A DNA stretch of 64,000 nt, taken from the NCBI RefSeq assembly GCF_032229525.1, contig NZ_JAVTWB010000121.1:1-64000 (forward strand), written 5' to 3'. The notes beneath the pieces were generated by a model that saw only the letters and a list, made by a program, of their open reading frames with translations, ran no database searches and had not been told where the DNA came from. The number at the start of each line of letters is the position of its first letter. The first letter of the stretch is position 1. Both the position numbers and the translations under genes were made by a program. Shown here one piece after another: positions 53,510 to 62,899 of the stretch. This DNA comes from Accumulibacter sp032229525 (GTDB lineage: Bacteria; Pseudomonadota; Gammaproteobacteria; Burkholderiales; Rhodocyclaceae).

Positions 53510-54016
53510 TTACCGGGAAAGCTGTCCGTGCTCGCAGGCGGACAAGAGCCCTCTCGCTGCCAACTCGCACAGCTCCAGCACGCGCTCGAAGCCCTCTTCG
53601 CCGCCGTAGTACGGATCGGGAACCTCCGTGATGCCGAGATCGGGGGCGTAAGCGAGGAACAGCCCGAGCTTCGCGTGGCTTTCTTCCGGGCACTGGCGTC
53701 GCAGCAGCGCCAGATTGTCCTCGTCCATCGCCAGGATGCGGTCGAAGCGATCAAAATCTGCCTCGGCGACCCGGCGTGCCCGGATCCTGGAGAGATCGTA
53801 GCCGCGCTTGGCCGCTACCCGCCGCGCTCGCGGATCCGGTGCCTCGCCGGCGTGGAAATGCCCGTGCGTGCCCGCCGAGTCGGTTTCCACCATGGCTGTC
53901 AAGCCTTCGCGCTGGGCCATGCTGCGCGTCACCGCTTCGGCGATTGGCGATCGGCAGATGTTACCCATGCAGACAAAAAGAATTCGATAGGGGGCTGCTG
54001 CGCCGCTTGTTTTCAT
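53510..54016 (-). CDS. Low-molecular-weight protein-tyrosine-phosphatase
   Basis: 168 residues from ATG 54016. The phosphate-binding loop CMGNICRSP and the general-acid loop VPDPYYGGEEGF are both intact, so activity is expected. The usual partner, a tyrosine autokinase in an exopolysaccharide cluster, is not in this window, so its substrate is unknown. It follows def by 63 bp and converges on rsmA. Confidence 0.92.
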   Translation of the reverse strand: MKTSGAAAPYRILFVCMGNICRSPIAEAVTRSMAQREGLTAMVETDSAGTHGHFHAGEAPDPRARRVAAKRGYDLSRIRARRVAEADFDRFDRILAMDEDNLALLRRQCPEESHAKLGLFLAYAPDLGITEVPDPYYGGEEGFERVLELCELAARGLLSACEHGQLSR

Positions 54017-54079
54017 CAAGAACTGGTCCTTCGCAAATCGACACCACGGCTGCGCGCAGCAGGATACGGGCGGCTTCGG

Positions 54080-54613
54080 CTACTCGGCCGCACCAGCGCC
54101 GCCGTCGGGAAAAAGTTCGTCGACAAAGCCAAAACGACTGAAATCCTTGATCCGCATCGGATAGAGGATGCCGTCGAGATGGTCGCATTCGTGTTGGACC
54201 ACCCGGGCGTGAAAACCTGCGACGGCTCGGTCGATCGGCCGACCGGAGGCATCGAAACCGGTATAGCGCAAGCGGCTCCAGCGCGGTACCCAGCCACGCA
54301 GCCCCGGTACCGAGAGGCAGCCTTCCCAACCGTCTTCGATTTCTCGCGAGAGTGGTGTCAGCACGGGGTTGATCAACACCGTCCACGGCACCTCATCGGC
54401 GTCGGGGTAGCGGGGATTGTCGTCAATCCCGAAAATGACCAGGCGCAGATCGACACCGATCTGCGGTGCGGCCAGGCCGGCACCGTCCAGGTGGTGCATG
54501 GTTTCCTGCATGTCGGCGATCAGGGCGCGCAGCTCCGGGGTGGCGAAGTGCTCGACAGGTCGCGCCTTTTGCCACAGGCGCTGGTCGCCCATCCTGAGGA
54601 CCGGTCTAATCAT
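54080..54613 (-). CDS. def: Peptide deformylase
   Basis: Metalloenzyme removing the formyl group from nascent proteins. 177 residues with all three motifs: GAGLAAPQIGVD (here HLDGAGLAAPQIGVD), EGCLSVPG with the metal Cys, and QHECDHLDGILY with two metal His and the catalytic Glu. Its start overlaps the mtiP stop by 8 bp. Its usual partner fmt is not next to it, so a second def elsewhere is possible. Confidence 0.95.
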   Translation of the reverse strand: MIRPVLRMGDQRLWQKARPVEHFATPELRALIADMQETMHHLDGAGLAAPQIGVDLRLVIFGIDDNPRYPDADEVPWTVLINPVLTPLSREIEDGWEGCLSVPGLRGWVPRWSRLRYTGFDASGRPIDRAVAGFHARVVQHECDHLDGILYPMRIKDFSRFGFVDELFPDGGAGAAE

Positions 54614-55349
54614 CGCTGGTCACCATCTTTTCGATGAGGGCATGCACCTGGTGCATCGACGCCGCCAGAACGGCATGGATATCTTCCAGGCTGATCCGCT
54701 CGCGACTATCGCCGCGCCCGGCCGCGTAGTTGGCAACGACGTTGATCGCGGCATAGGGTATGGCCAGCTCGCGCGCCAGCGCCGCCTCGGGCATGCCGGT
54801 CATGCCGACCACGTCGGCACCGTCACGTTCGAGCCGGTTGATCTCGGCCGCGGTTTCGAGACGCGGTCCCTGGGTGGCGGCGTAGACTGCCGAGTCGCTG
54901 ATCTTCACGCCGATCGCTGTCGCCGCCACCTGCAGCCTGCTGCGCAACGCGCGATCATAAGGCTCGGTGAAGTCGATGTGGGTGACCGCACTGTCCGGCC
55001 CTTCGTGGAAGGTCGATGCGCGACCCCAGGTGTAGTCGATGATCTGGTCCGGGATCACCAGATCGCCGGGTTCGAGATCCGGGCGAATGCTGCCGACCGC
55101 GGCGACCGAGACAATACCCACCGGAGTGCTCTGCGACAAGGCCCAGAGGTTCGCTCGATAATTCACCTGGTGCGGGGCGATGCTGTGTGCGTCGCCATGA
55201 CGGGCCAGAAAAACGGCTGGCCGACCGCAGATCCGGCCGAATTTCAGTGGCCCGGACGGTTCGCCGTAAGGCGTGAGTACCCGCTCGTTGCGCGACAGCT
55301 CGAGGTTGGCGAGTTGCGTCAGTCCGCTGCCGCCGATGATCGCCAGCAT
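54606..55349 (-). CDS. S-methyl-5'-thioinosine phosphorylase (MTAP family)
   Basis: Phosphorolyses methylthiopurine nucleosides. 247 residues from ATG 55349 (MLAIIGGSGL); upstream in-frame starts add non-family sequence. Phosphate-site motifs IGGSGL, RHGDAHSIAPHQVNYRAN and TQGPRLETAAEI are present. Near the base pocket the sequence is VVGMTGMPEAALARELAIPY then NVVANYAAG, with Asn where adenosine-specific MTAPs have Asp, as in the 6-oxopurine-preferring Pseudomonas enzyme. It sits 1 bp after hpt, whose substrate it would make. Confidence 0.85.
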   Translation of the reverse strand: MLAIIGGSGLTQLANLELSRNERVLTPYGEPSGPLKFGRICGRPAVFLARHGDAHSIAPHQVNYRANLWALSQSTPVGIVSVAAVGSIRPDLEPGDLVIPDQIIDYTWGRASTFHEGPDSAVTHIDFTEPYDRALRSRLQVAATAIGVKISDSAVYAATQGPRLETAAEINRLERDGADVVGMTGMPEAALARELAIPYAAINVVANYAAGRGDSRERISLEDIHAVLAASMHQVHALIEKMVTSDD

Positions 55350-55350
55350 C

Positions 55351-55896
55351 TCAATCCTCCCGCAGGGCATAAATCGCTGGCAGATTACGCCAGGCGCCAC
55401 GAAGGTCCATGCCGTAACCGAAAACGAAACGATCGGGAACGCTCAGTGCGACGAAATCCGCCGCGATCGGTTTTTCCCGGCCATGCAGCTTGTCGGCCAG
55501 TACCGCCGTGTAACACGCGCTCGCCCCCAGTTGCAGGAGTCGCTCGCGAATCCGGGCCAGCGTCAGTCCTTCATCGAGGATATCGTCGACCACCAGCACG
55601 CTGCGCCCGGTCATCGGCATCGCCGGTTCGACCCGCCAGGACAGCGAACCCCCCGCGGTCTCCCGGCCGTAGCGGCCGACCTGCAGGTAGTCGAAGTCCA
55701 GTCGAAAGCTCAGCTGTGTCATCAGTTGACCGGCGAAAGGCACGCCGCCGTTCATCACACAGAGCAGTATCGGATTGCTGTCGCGAAGTCGTTCGGTGAT
55801 CTCGCCGGCGACCCGCGCCACCGCGGCGACGACCGTATCCGCCGAATGGATCAGCTCGGCGGTGGCCAGCAGGTGTTTTACCGGATCCCTGTCCAT
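55351..55896 (-). CDS. hpt: Hypoxanthine(-guanine) phosphoribosyltransferase
   Basis: Salvages hypoxanthine or guanine to IMP or GMP with PRPP. 181 residues from ATG 55896, which overlaps the ligA stop (TGATG); an open frame further upstream is antisense-like noise inside ligA. PRPP motif VLVVDDILDEGLTL is clear, with LCVMNGGVPFAGQLM and the C-terminal PDRFVFGYGMDLRGAWRNLP. Directly upstream of the thioinosine phosphorylase. Confidence 0.93.
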   Translation of the reverse strand: MDRDPVKHLLATAELIHSADTVVAAVARVAGEITERLRDSNPILLCVMNGGVPFAGQLMTQLSFRLDFDYLQVGRYGRETAGGSLSWRVEPAMPMTGRSVLVVDDILDEGLTLARIRERLLQLGASACYTAVLADKLHGREKPIAADFVALSVPDRFVFGYGMDLRGAWRNLPAIYALRED

Positions 55897-57944
55897 CAGC
55901 CGTGCTGCTCGTCTGCGGTCGTGTTCAGCAGGGCCAGCAGAGCGCCTTCGTCGAGCACCGGCACGCCCAGCGACTGCGCTTTCTCGAGCTTGCTGCCGGC
56001 TTCCGCGCCGGCAACGACGAAATCGGTCTTCTTCGATACCGAAGCGCTCACCTTGCCGCCCGCCGCCATGATCATTTGCCCCGCTGCATCGCGGGTCAGC
56101 GAGGGCAGCGTGCCGGTGAGGACGAATGTCTTGCCGGCGATGGCACTGCCCGTAGGCGTCGGCGCTTCCGTTTCGCTCCACGTCACGCCGGTCGCACGCA
56201 GTTGCGCGATGACTTCGAGGTTGTGCGCTTCGCCAGAGAACTGGCGAATGCACTGTGCGACGGTTGGGCCGACGTCAGGGACCTGCATCAGCAGCGCTTC
56301 ATCGGCAGCCAGCAGGCGGTCCAGGCTGCCGAAATGGCGCGCCAGATCGCGGGCGGTTGCTTCGCCGACGTTGCGGATGCCGAGCGCGTAGATGAAGCGC
56401 GCCAGGGTGGTCTGTCTGCTTTTCGCGATCGCCGCCAGCAGATTGCTCGCCGACTTGTCGGCCATTCGTTCGAGACTGGCCAGGGCCAGCAGGCCCATCC
56501 GGTAGAGATCGGCCGGTGTGCGCACGATATCGTTGTCCACCAGTTGCTCGACCAGCTTGTCGCCCAGGCCTTCGATATCCATCGCCCGCCGCGAGGCAAA
56601 GTGCAGCAATGCCTGCTTGCGTTGCGCCGGGCAGTACAGGCCGCCGCTGCAGCGCGCCACCGCCGCCATGCCCTTTTCGTCTTCGCTGCGAACGACGTTC
56701 GAGGCGCAGACCGGGCAGGCTTTCGGCATGACGAAGCGCAGTGCGTCAGTCGGACGATGCTCCGGCAGCACGCGAACGACCTCCGGGATCACGTCACCGG
56801 CGCGGCGAACGACGACCGTATCGCCGATGCGCACGTCCTTGCGCAAGATTTCGTCTTCATTGTGCAGGGTGGCGTTGGTCACGGTAACCCCACCGACGAA
56901 AACCGGCTTGAGCCGCGCCACCGGAGTCAGCGCTCCGGTGCGACCGACCTGGATGGTGATGTCCACCAGCTCGGTGACGGCCTCTTCGGCAGGAAATTTG
57001 TGGGCGAGGGCAAAACGCGGTGCGCGCGAAACAAAGCCAAGGCGCGCCTGCGCAGCCAGATCATCCACTTTGTAGACCACCCCGTCGATGTCGTACGGGA
57101 GTGTGGAACGCTGTTTGCCGATCTCGTCATAGTAGGCCAGCAGGCCAGCGAGGCCGGTCACCCGGCGCCGTTCGTGCGCCACCGGAAACCCCCAGCTGGC
57201 GAACAGCTCCAGCAATTCCGAATGGGTAGCCGGCAAGCCGGCACTGTTGGCCAGGCCGACGCCATAGGCGAAGAAGCGCAGCGGCCGCTCGGCGGTGATT
57301 CTCGGGTCGAGCTGGCGCAGACTGCCGGCAGCGGCATTACGCGGGTTGACGAACGCTTTTTCGCCTTTGCTGAGCTGGCGCGAGTTCAGCTGCTCGAAGT
57401 CGCTACGCCACATCAGCACTTCGCCACGCACCTCGAACTCTGTCGGCCAGCCCTTGCCTTGCAGGCGCAGGGGAATACTGTGCAGGGTGCGCAGATTGGC
57501 CGTCACCTCCTCGCCGGTGGTGCCGTCACCGCGCGTTGCACCATGGGCCAACAGGCCGTTCTGGTAGGTCAGGCTGACTGCCAGACCGTCGAATTTGGGT
57601 TCGGCCGCATACTCGACGTCGCCGACACTGGCCAGCGCCTCGCGCACCCGGCGATCGAAAGCGGCGACGTCGTCGTCGGCAAAGGCATTGCTCAGCGAGA
57701 GCATCGGCGTGGCATGGCTTAGCGCACGGAATTCCGGCAACGGCGCGGCGCCGACCCGCTGCGTCGGTGAATCTGCACTTAGCAGGCCAGGGTGTTCCGC
57801 TTCGAGCGCCTGCAACTCGGCAAACAGGCAATCGTACTCGGCGTCACTGATCAGGGGCGCATCGAGGACGTAGTAGCGGTGGTCGTGCTGCTCGATCGCC
57901 GCGCGCAAAGCGTGCGCGCGATCGCTGACGCTCATCCCCGGCAC
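55896..57944 (-). CDS. ligA: NAD-dependent DNA ligase
   Basis: Seals nicks in replication and repair. 682 residues: Ia domain (HDHRYYVLDAPLISDAEYD), adenylated Lys in AEPKFDGLAVSL, OB fold, four-Cys zinc finger (CPVCASNVV ... YCPAQRK), helix-hairpin-helix repeats and a C-terminal BRCT domain (GKTFVLTGTLPSLTRDA). Starts 8 bp after zipA. smc-zipA-ligA is a conserved proteobacterial order. Confidence 0.98.
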   Translation of the reverse strand: MPGMSVSDRAHALRAAIEQHDHRYYVLDAPLISDAEYDCLFAELQALEAEHPGLLSADSPTQRVGAAPLPEFRALSHATPMLSLSNAFADDDVAAFDRRVREALASVGDVEYAAEPKFDGLAVSLTYQNGLLAHGATRGDGTTGEEVTANLRTLHSIPLRLQGKGWPTEFEVRGEVLMWRSDFEQLNSRQLSKGEKAFVNPRNAAAGSLRQLDPRITAERPLRFFAYGVGLANSAGLPATHSELLELFASWGFPVAHERRRVTGLAGLLAYYDEIGKQRSTLPYDIDGVVYKVDDLAAQARLGFVSRAPRFALAHKFPAEEAVTELVDITIQVGRTGALTPVARLKPVFVGGVTVTNATLHNEDEILRKDVRIGDTVVVRRAGDVIPEVVRVLPEHRPTDALRFVMPKACPVCASNVVRSEDEKGMAAVARCSGGLYCPAQRKQALLHFASRRAMDIEGLGDKLVEQLVDNDIVRTPADLYRMGLLALASLERMADKSASNLLAAIAKSRQTTLARFIYALGIRNVGEATARDLARHFGSLDRLLAADEALLMQVPDVGPTVAQCIRQFSGEAHNLEVIAQLRATGVTWSETEAPTPTGSAIAGKTFVLTGTLPSLTRDAAGQMIMAAGGKVSASVSKKTDFVVAGAEAGSKLEKAQSLGVPVLDEGALLALLNTTADEQHG

Positions 57945-57952
57945 GCCGGCAT

Positions 57953-59197
57953 TCAGGAGAACAGGCGCTGCGCCAATGGTCCGCCGGCAGGCAGCTCGTT
58001 GGTCGCCATCGCCGTCTGAAACTGTGCCACCTGACGGCGGATCGGTTCGATCGCCGCCTCCGAGAGCGGGTGGCGGTTATCGTCAACCAGCGCACCGTTC
58101 AAGGTCTCGGCAAAGCGCCGCCCCAGATCGATCATCTGCGTCAGCACACGATCGCCGTTGGCGACGCGTGGAACGTCGAGCAGGAAAGTCACGCCATGCG
58201 TCGTCAGGGTCTTCATCGACTCGGCCGAGAAAGGATTTGTTTCCTGGTTGACCAGCACATAAAGGACTCTACCGGCATCGTCACAACGGGCAAAGCGCCC
58301 TTCCGCGTCAAGCGTCATGCCGGTTGACTCGGCCAGGGCGCGCAGCTTGGTACCCGGGAAAACCTGCCCCTGGCTGATGACGTTGATACCGATCTGGATA
58401 TCGACGCCGGCGCAAAACTCGTCAAGCTGCGCTGCCGCCTGCAACGCCGGCTCGCGTGACGGCAATTCGACAACGCCCATCAGCTCGGTTGCCAGATCCT
58501 GCATGGCGACCTTGAACATCGACAGCTCGCGGTCCGGAAGCGGACCTTTACGGTCGACCAGCTGCAGGCCGATACGGATGTGCCGGTACTCGCGCTCGCT
58601 CTCCTCGACGATGGGTTCCCAGAGGTGCGCGTCCTCGTCGTAGCCGATCCAGTTGACGGCTTTCCCCAGTCGCCCGATGGCGGTGCGCTGCGCCTCACGA
58701 ATGCGGTACGCCGCAGCCGGTTCGACCACCTGGATCGCGGCAATGTAATCGATCAGCGGCGACAGTACGCAAAGCGGCGCCGGACTTTCCCTGGTATCGG
58801 ACTTCTCGTGTGGAGCTTGAGCAGGCGTCGTCGCCGGTGGCGCCGAACGGGCCGGTTCGGATGCTGCCTGCCCTGCCTCGGCCCCGGCGCGGTCGGTCGA
58901 CGGCGGGGTTTCTCGCGCTGGCTCGTCATGGCCAGGATCTGGTCCGATCAGCGGTTCGACCCGCTCCTGGCCAGCCCGGCCGACGCCCCCTGTCGGCGGC
59001 GCCGCGGCGCTGGTACCGGAAAACTCGCCCGCCGATTCGCCAGAAGAAACTTCATCGAGCAAGACGTCAGTCTGGCGTGCGCTCAACAGTTCCTCCGCCA
59101 GTTTGCGGTGCTTGTGTTCCTGCCACTTGTTGTAGGCCAGGACGCCAATCACGGCGACGCCCCCGAGGCCGATCAAACCCATCTGCAAGTCGGTCAT
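57953..59197 (-). CDS. zipA: Cell division protein ZipA homologue
   Basis: Membrane anchor that tethers FtsZ. 414 residues: one N-terminal transmembrane helix (LIGLGGVAVIGVLAYNKW), a charged Pro/Ala/Glu-rich linker to about residue 150, and a C-terminal ZipA-like FtsZ-binding domain (SPLIDYIAAIQVVEP, GLQLVDRKGPLPDRELSMF, FARCDDAGRVLYVLVNQETN). Sequence identity across ZipA proteins is low, so the smc-ligA context adds weight. Confidence 0.87.
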   Translation of the reverse strand: MTDLQMGLIGLGGVAVIGVLAYNKWQEHKHRKLAEELLSARQTDVLLDEVSSGESAGEFSGTSAAAPPTGGVGRAGQERVEPLIGPDPGHDEPARETPPSTDRAGAEAGQAASEPARSAPPATTPAQAPHEKSDTRESPAPLCVLSPLIDYIAAIQVVEPAAAYRIREAQRTAIGRLGKAVNWIGYDEDAHLWEPIVEESEREYRHIRIGLQLVDRKGPLPDRELSMFKVAMQDLATELMGVVELPSREPALQAAAQLDEFCAGVDIQIGINVISQGQVFPGTKLRALAESTGMTLDAEGRFARCDDAGRVLYVLVNQETNPFSAESMKTLTTHGVTFLLDVPRVANGDRVLTQMIDLGRRFAETLNGALVDDNRHPLSEAAIEPIRRQVAQFQTAMATNELPAGGPLAQRLFS

Positions 59198-59205
59198 ATT
59201 TATCC

Positions 59206-62200
59206 CTAAACGAGTTGCTCGCGCATTCGCAGCGCTTCTTCCATATCGACTTCAACGATACGCGAGACGCCGGATTCCTGCATGGTCACACCGACGAGCT
59301 GTTGCGCCATCTCCATCGTGATTTTGTTGTGGCTGATGAACAGGAACTGCGTATGGATCGACATTCGTCGCACCATGGTGCAGAAACGTTCGGTGTTCGT
59401 ATCGTCAAGCGGCGCGTCGACTTCGTCAAGCAGACAGAACGGCGCCGGGTTGAGCTGAAACATCGAGAATACCAGCGCAATCGCCGTCAGTGCCTTTTCG
59501 CCGCCCGAAAGTAGGTGAATCGTCGAGTTCTTCTTGCCCGGCGGCTGGGCCATCACCTGCAGGCCGGCATCGAGGATTTCCTCGCCGGTCATGATCAGTC
59601 GCGCCTCGCCACCGCCGAAAAGCGCAGGAAACAGCTCGCCGAAGCTGCGGTTCACCGCGTCGTAGGTGGTCTGCAGAAGGTCGCGTGTTTCGCGGTCGAT
59701 GCGCCGAATCGCATTTTCCAGCGTTTCCATCGCCTGCGTCAGGTCTTCCGACTGGGCATCCAGATAGCTCTTGCGTTCACGGGCCGCTTCGAGTTCGTCG
59801 AGCGCTGCCAGGTTGACCGCGCCGAGACCATCGATCGAACGCAGCAGCGCGCTGATCGCGCTTTGCAGCGGGGCCGCACGTAGGCCGGCGAGTTGGCTGG
59901 TCAACGCTTGCTCGTCGGCGTCGGCCTCGGTCAACTGCGCCGCGAACTGCTCGACATTGAGGCTTGCCGCCTGCTCCTTGAGCTTCAGTTCGCCAATCCG
60001 CTCTCGCCGGGGGTCGAGGCTCTGCTCGACCTTGAGTCGTTGTTCGTCCAGTGCGCGCAGGCCGTTTGCTGCCGCCTCGAGCGCATCGCGGGCGTGCGCC
60101 AGGGTGTGCTCGCGGGCGACGCGGTGATCGAGCGCTTCCTGCAAGCGAGGCTCGAGATCTTCCGCCTGCATGGCGCTGGCGTTGTCCTCGCAGCGCTTCA
60201 GTTCGTCGTCGATGCGTTCGAGTTGTTGGCGCGCCAGGTCGCGGCCGCTGGCCAGCTCCTGCAACTTGGTGCGGCATTCGCGCTGCGAGAACTCCGCCTC
60301 GCGCAGTTCACGTTCAGCATCGCCGACCTGCTGGCGCTGGTCACGCAGGGCCAGCTCGGTCTGCTCAAACAGCGTCCGCGCCTCTTCCATCACCGTTTGC
60401 AGTTGGCGCAGCTGTTCGGCCTGCCCGCTAATGGCCTCGTCAGCGAGGAACAGCCGTTCGCTCTCGGTTTCTTCCTCTGCCGACATTTCGCCCTGGCTAT
60501 CGTCAATCTGCGTCTGTCGCTCGCGGAAACGCTCAAGGGCCTGCGCGAGCTTCAGCGTTTCGACCTGTAACGCGTGTGCCCGATCCTGCAGAACGCCGAG
60601 CTGCTGGCGGGATTCCTGCAAGCCACGCTGCGTCTCGAGCAGCACCTGCTCGACGTCGGCCAGCTTCTCCTGCGCCTCTGCGACCTTCTCCTCGCGTTGG
60701 CTGATGATGTCGGCCAACGCGTCGATCTCGCGCTGTCGTTCGAGTAGCCCATGCTCGCCGCTATCCGGCGCAAACAGCGTCACACTCTGCCGGTTGACGA
60801 TATCGCCGCCGGGCGTCACACAACAGGCAGCCTCCGACAGCTCGCCGCGGCGCGCCAGAGCGCTGGCCAGGTCGGGCGCGGTGAGCACCTCGCCGAGCCA
60901 GTCGGCAAGAATGCCCATCAGCTGCGGATGGGCGCAGCTGATGCGCGACAACAGGCGATCCTCGACCACCTCGCTGACCTTGCTGGTACCGAGCAGCGGT
61001 AACAGCAAGGTCAGTTTGCTGCCCGGCCGATCGTTGCTCCACGCCGGGTCGGCCGCGTCCGCTGGCAGCGCACCGAGTCGCTCGCGCAGGACGGCTTCGA
61101 CCGCTGCTTCCCAGCCGGCGTCGACCTGCAGCGACTTCCACAGCGGCTCGCCGTGCTGCATCCGGTGCCGCAGCAACCAGTCCTCCAGTTTGCCGTTGGC
61201 CTGCAGGCGTTGCTGCAGTTGCTGCAGGGCAATCCGGCGCGCGTTCGCCTCGGCGCGTTCCTTTTGCACATGTTGCACTTCGGCGAGGACTTCGCGCCGC
61301 TGCTGCTCAAGGCGCGGCACGTCCTGTTGCTGCGCTTTCTGGGCCTGCAAGGCGACCCTGATTCCTTCGTTCAACTCGCTTAGTTCCGCCTGCCGGTCAG
61401 CCATTTCGCCTTCATCGGGGACGGGCATCGCCTGGCGCTCGAGCAGCAGACGCTCGCGGCGGCTGGCGATGCTCTGCAGCGAACGCTGCGCGTGCGCGCG
61501 ATTTGTCTGCTCGACATGCAGCCGCTGTTCGGCCTGAACAATCTCGCTACGTTGACGGCTCACCGCCTGGCGCGCCGTGGCCTGCCTTTCTTCGGCGAGT
61601 GGCAAGCGTTCCTGCCCTGCCTCGAGGCGCAGTTGCCCTTGCTCGACGCGTTCGTCCGCCAGCCGCAGCAAATCCTGCCAGCGCTGATCGTCATCGGCCA
61701 GTTTCCCGGCCTGCGCCTGCCAATGCTGCTGGTCATTGGTGAGTTGCGCGAGACGCGTCTCGTACTCGCGCTGCGACTCGCGACGATGGCGGATTTCGCC
61801 TTCCAGCCGCGCCACTTCCGCATTGGCGGCAAACAGCTCACCCTGCGCGGCATGGACACCGTCGCTGGCGGCGAAATGGGCCTCGCGCGACTCCTCGAGA
61901 CGCGCTTCGAGATCGCGCAGGACGGCGGTTTGTGCTTCGAGATCGATCGTCGCCTGTTCGATCTCGCGCGCCAGTCGATCGCGCTCGCTCTGGGCCTCGT
62001 TACGGCGCAGCAGCGACAGCAACTGCTGCTTGCGTTTCAGATCATCGCTGTACTCGCGATACTGGCGAGCGACACCGGCCTGGCCCTCCAGCCGCTCCAT
62101 CTGGGAACCGAGTTCGAGACGGATGTCTTCGACGCGGGTCAGATTGTCACGCGTGTCGGCCAGCCGATGCCCGGTTTCCTTGCGTCTTTCCTTGTACCGG

Positions 62201-62712
62201 CTGACGCCAGCAGCTTCTTCGAGAAACACGCGCAGTTCGTCCGGCTTGGCCTCGATGATCCGCGAGATGGTGCCCTGGCCGATGATCGCGTAAGCGCGGG
62301 GGCCCAGACCGGTGCCGAGAAAGAGGTCGGTGACGTCCTTGCGGCGCACGTGCAGGTTGTTGATGTAGTACTCGGACTGACCGGCGCGCGTCAGCAGGCG
62401 CTTGACCGAGAGTTCGGCATACTGCGACCACTGACCGGAGAGCCGACCAAGCGAGTTGTCAAACACCAGTTCGACCGCTGCTCGCGACACCGGTTTGCGC
62501 GATCCCGAACCGTTGAAGATCACATCCTGCATCGACTCGCCGCGCAACTCCGATGCCTTCGACTCGCCGAGCACCCAGCGCACCGAGTCGATCACGTTCG
62601 ACTTGCCGCAACCATTCGGACCGACGACACCAACCAGCTGGCCGGGCAGCGCGATGGTCGTTGGGTCGACGAAAGATTTGAAGCCGGCGAGTTTCAGTTT
62701 TGTCAGGCGCAT
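59206..62712 (-). CDS. smc: Chromosome partition protein SMC
   Basis: 1168-residue condensin ATPase. Walker A GVVGPNGCGKSNVIDSVRW in the N-terminal head, two long coiled coils, a hinge at about 520-650 (LEDWLLRHRMQHGEPLW, CAHPQLMGILADWLG), then the C-terminal head with signature HLLSGGEKALTAIAL and Walker B FCLLDEVDAPLDDTN. It is the true SMC type rather than MukB. The scpA/scpB partners are not in this window. It heads the smc-zipA-ligA-hpt-mtiP-def series. Confidence 0.98.
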   Translation of the reverse strand: MRLTKLKLAGFKSFVDPTTIALPGQLVGVVGPNGCGKSNVIDSVRWVLGESKASELRGESMQDVIFNGSGSRKPVSRAAVELVFDNSLGRLSGQWSQYAELSVKRLLTRAGQSEYYINNLHVRRKDVTDLFLGTGLGPRAYAIIGQGTISRIIEAKPDELRVFLEEAAGVSRYKERRKETGHRLADTRDNLTRVEDIRLELGSQMERLEGQAGVARQYREYSDDLKRKQQLLSLLRRNEAQSERDRLAREIEQATIDLEAQTAVLRDLEARLEESREAHFAASDGVHAAQGELFAANAEVARLEGEIRHRRESQREYETRLAQLTNDQQHWQAQAGKLADDDQRWQDLLRLADERVEQGQLRLEAGQERLPLAEERQATARQAVSRQRSEIVQAEQRLHVEQTNRAHAQRSLQSIASRRERLLLERQAMPVPDEGEMADRQAELSELNEGIRVALQAQKAQQQDVPRLEQQRREVLAEVQHVQKERAEANARRIALQQLQQRLQANGKLEDWLLRHRMQHGEPLWKSLQVDAGWEAAVEAVLRERLGALPADAADPAWSNDRPGSKLTLLLPLLGTSKVSEVVEDRLLSRISCAHPQLMGILADWLGEVLTAPDLASALARRGELSEAACCVTPGGDIVNRQSVTLFAPDSGEHGLLERQREIDALADIISQREEKVAEAQEKLADVEQVLLETQRGLQESRQQLGVLQDRAHALQVETLKLAQALERFRERQTQIDDSQGEMSAEEETESERLFLADEAISGQAEQLRQLQTVMEEARTLFEQTELALRDQRQQVGDAERELREAEFSQRECRTKLQELASGRDLARQQLERIDDELKRCEDNASAMQAEDLEPRLQEALDHRVAREHTLAHARDALEAAANGLRALDEQRLKVEQSLDPRRERIGELKLKEQAASLNVEQFAAQLTEADADEQALTSQLAGLRAAPLQSAISALLRSIDGLGAVNLAALDELEAARERKSYLDAQSEDLTQAMETLENAIRRIDRETRDLLQTTYDAVNRSFGELFPALFGGGEARLIMTGEEILDAGLQVMAQPPGKKNSTIHLLSGGEKALTAIALVFSMFQLNPAPFCLLDEVDAPLDDTNTERFCTMVRRMSIHTQFLFISHNKITMEMAQQLVGVTMQESGVSRIVEVDMEEALRMREQLV

Positions 62713-62843
62713 GAACTAAAGCGCGGCCTGCACAGCCGCGCTGGAAGAAATCGGTAAAAGCCTTGTCCCGAGAACGAGTGACGCCCTGTGCCCGGCCAGC
62801 TCATGACAAGGAAACATTCCAGCGGGGCACAAAAATGGTCGCC

Positions 62844-62849
62844 TATAAT
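62844..62849 (+). promoter_or_regulatory. -10 box upstream of queF
   Basis: A perfect TATAAT 50 bp before the queF start in the smc/queF divergent region. No convincing -35 lies 16-18 bp upstream. Confidence 0.5.
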
Positions 62850-62899
62850 AGCACTCTGCCTGCCCGATTCGCCTTCCCGGACCACCACTCGGAACCCCA

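Noticed and set aside
54606..55349. Calling the phosphorylase a methylthioadenosine phosphorylase (mtnP)
   Set aside because: The base-pocket residues and the hpt neighbour favour 6-oxopurine specificity, so the thioinosine assignment was preferred; biochemical proof is lacking.
55897..56253. Upstream in-frame extension of hpt
   Set aside because: The extra 119 residues are Arg/Ala/Gly-rich, lie out of frame within ligA and do not match phosphoribosyltransferases; ATG 55896 fits the family.
55902..57722. A 606-codon open frame on the plus strand
   Set aside because: Entirely antisense to ligA, Gln/Arg/Ala-rich without motifs.
60170..61537. A 455-codon serine/arginine-rich open frame on the plus strand
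   Set aside because: Antisense to the SMC coiled coil; its composition mirrors the codon bias of that region.
62713..62899. A preQ1 riboswitch upstream of queF
   Set aside because: I could not find the small pseudoknot arrangement or A-rich tail expected for a preQ1 aptamer in the 187-bp region.
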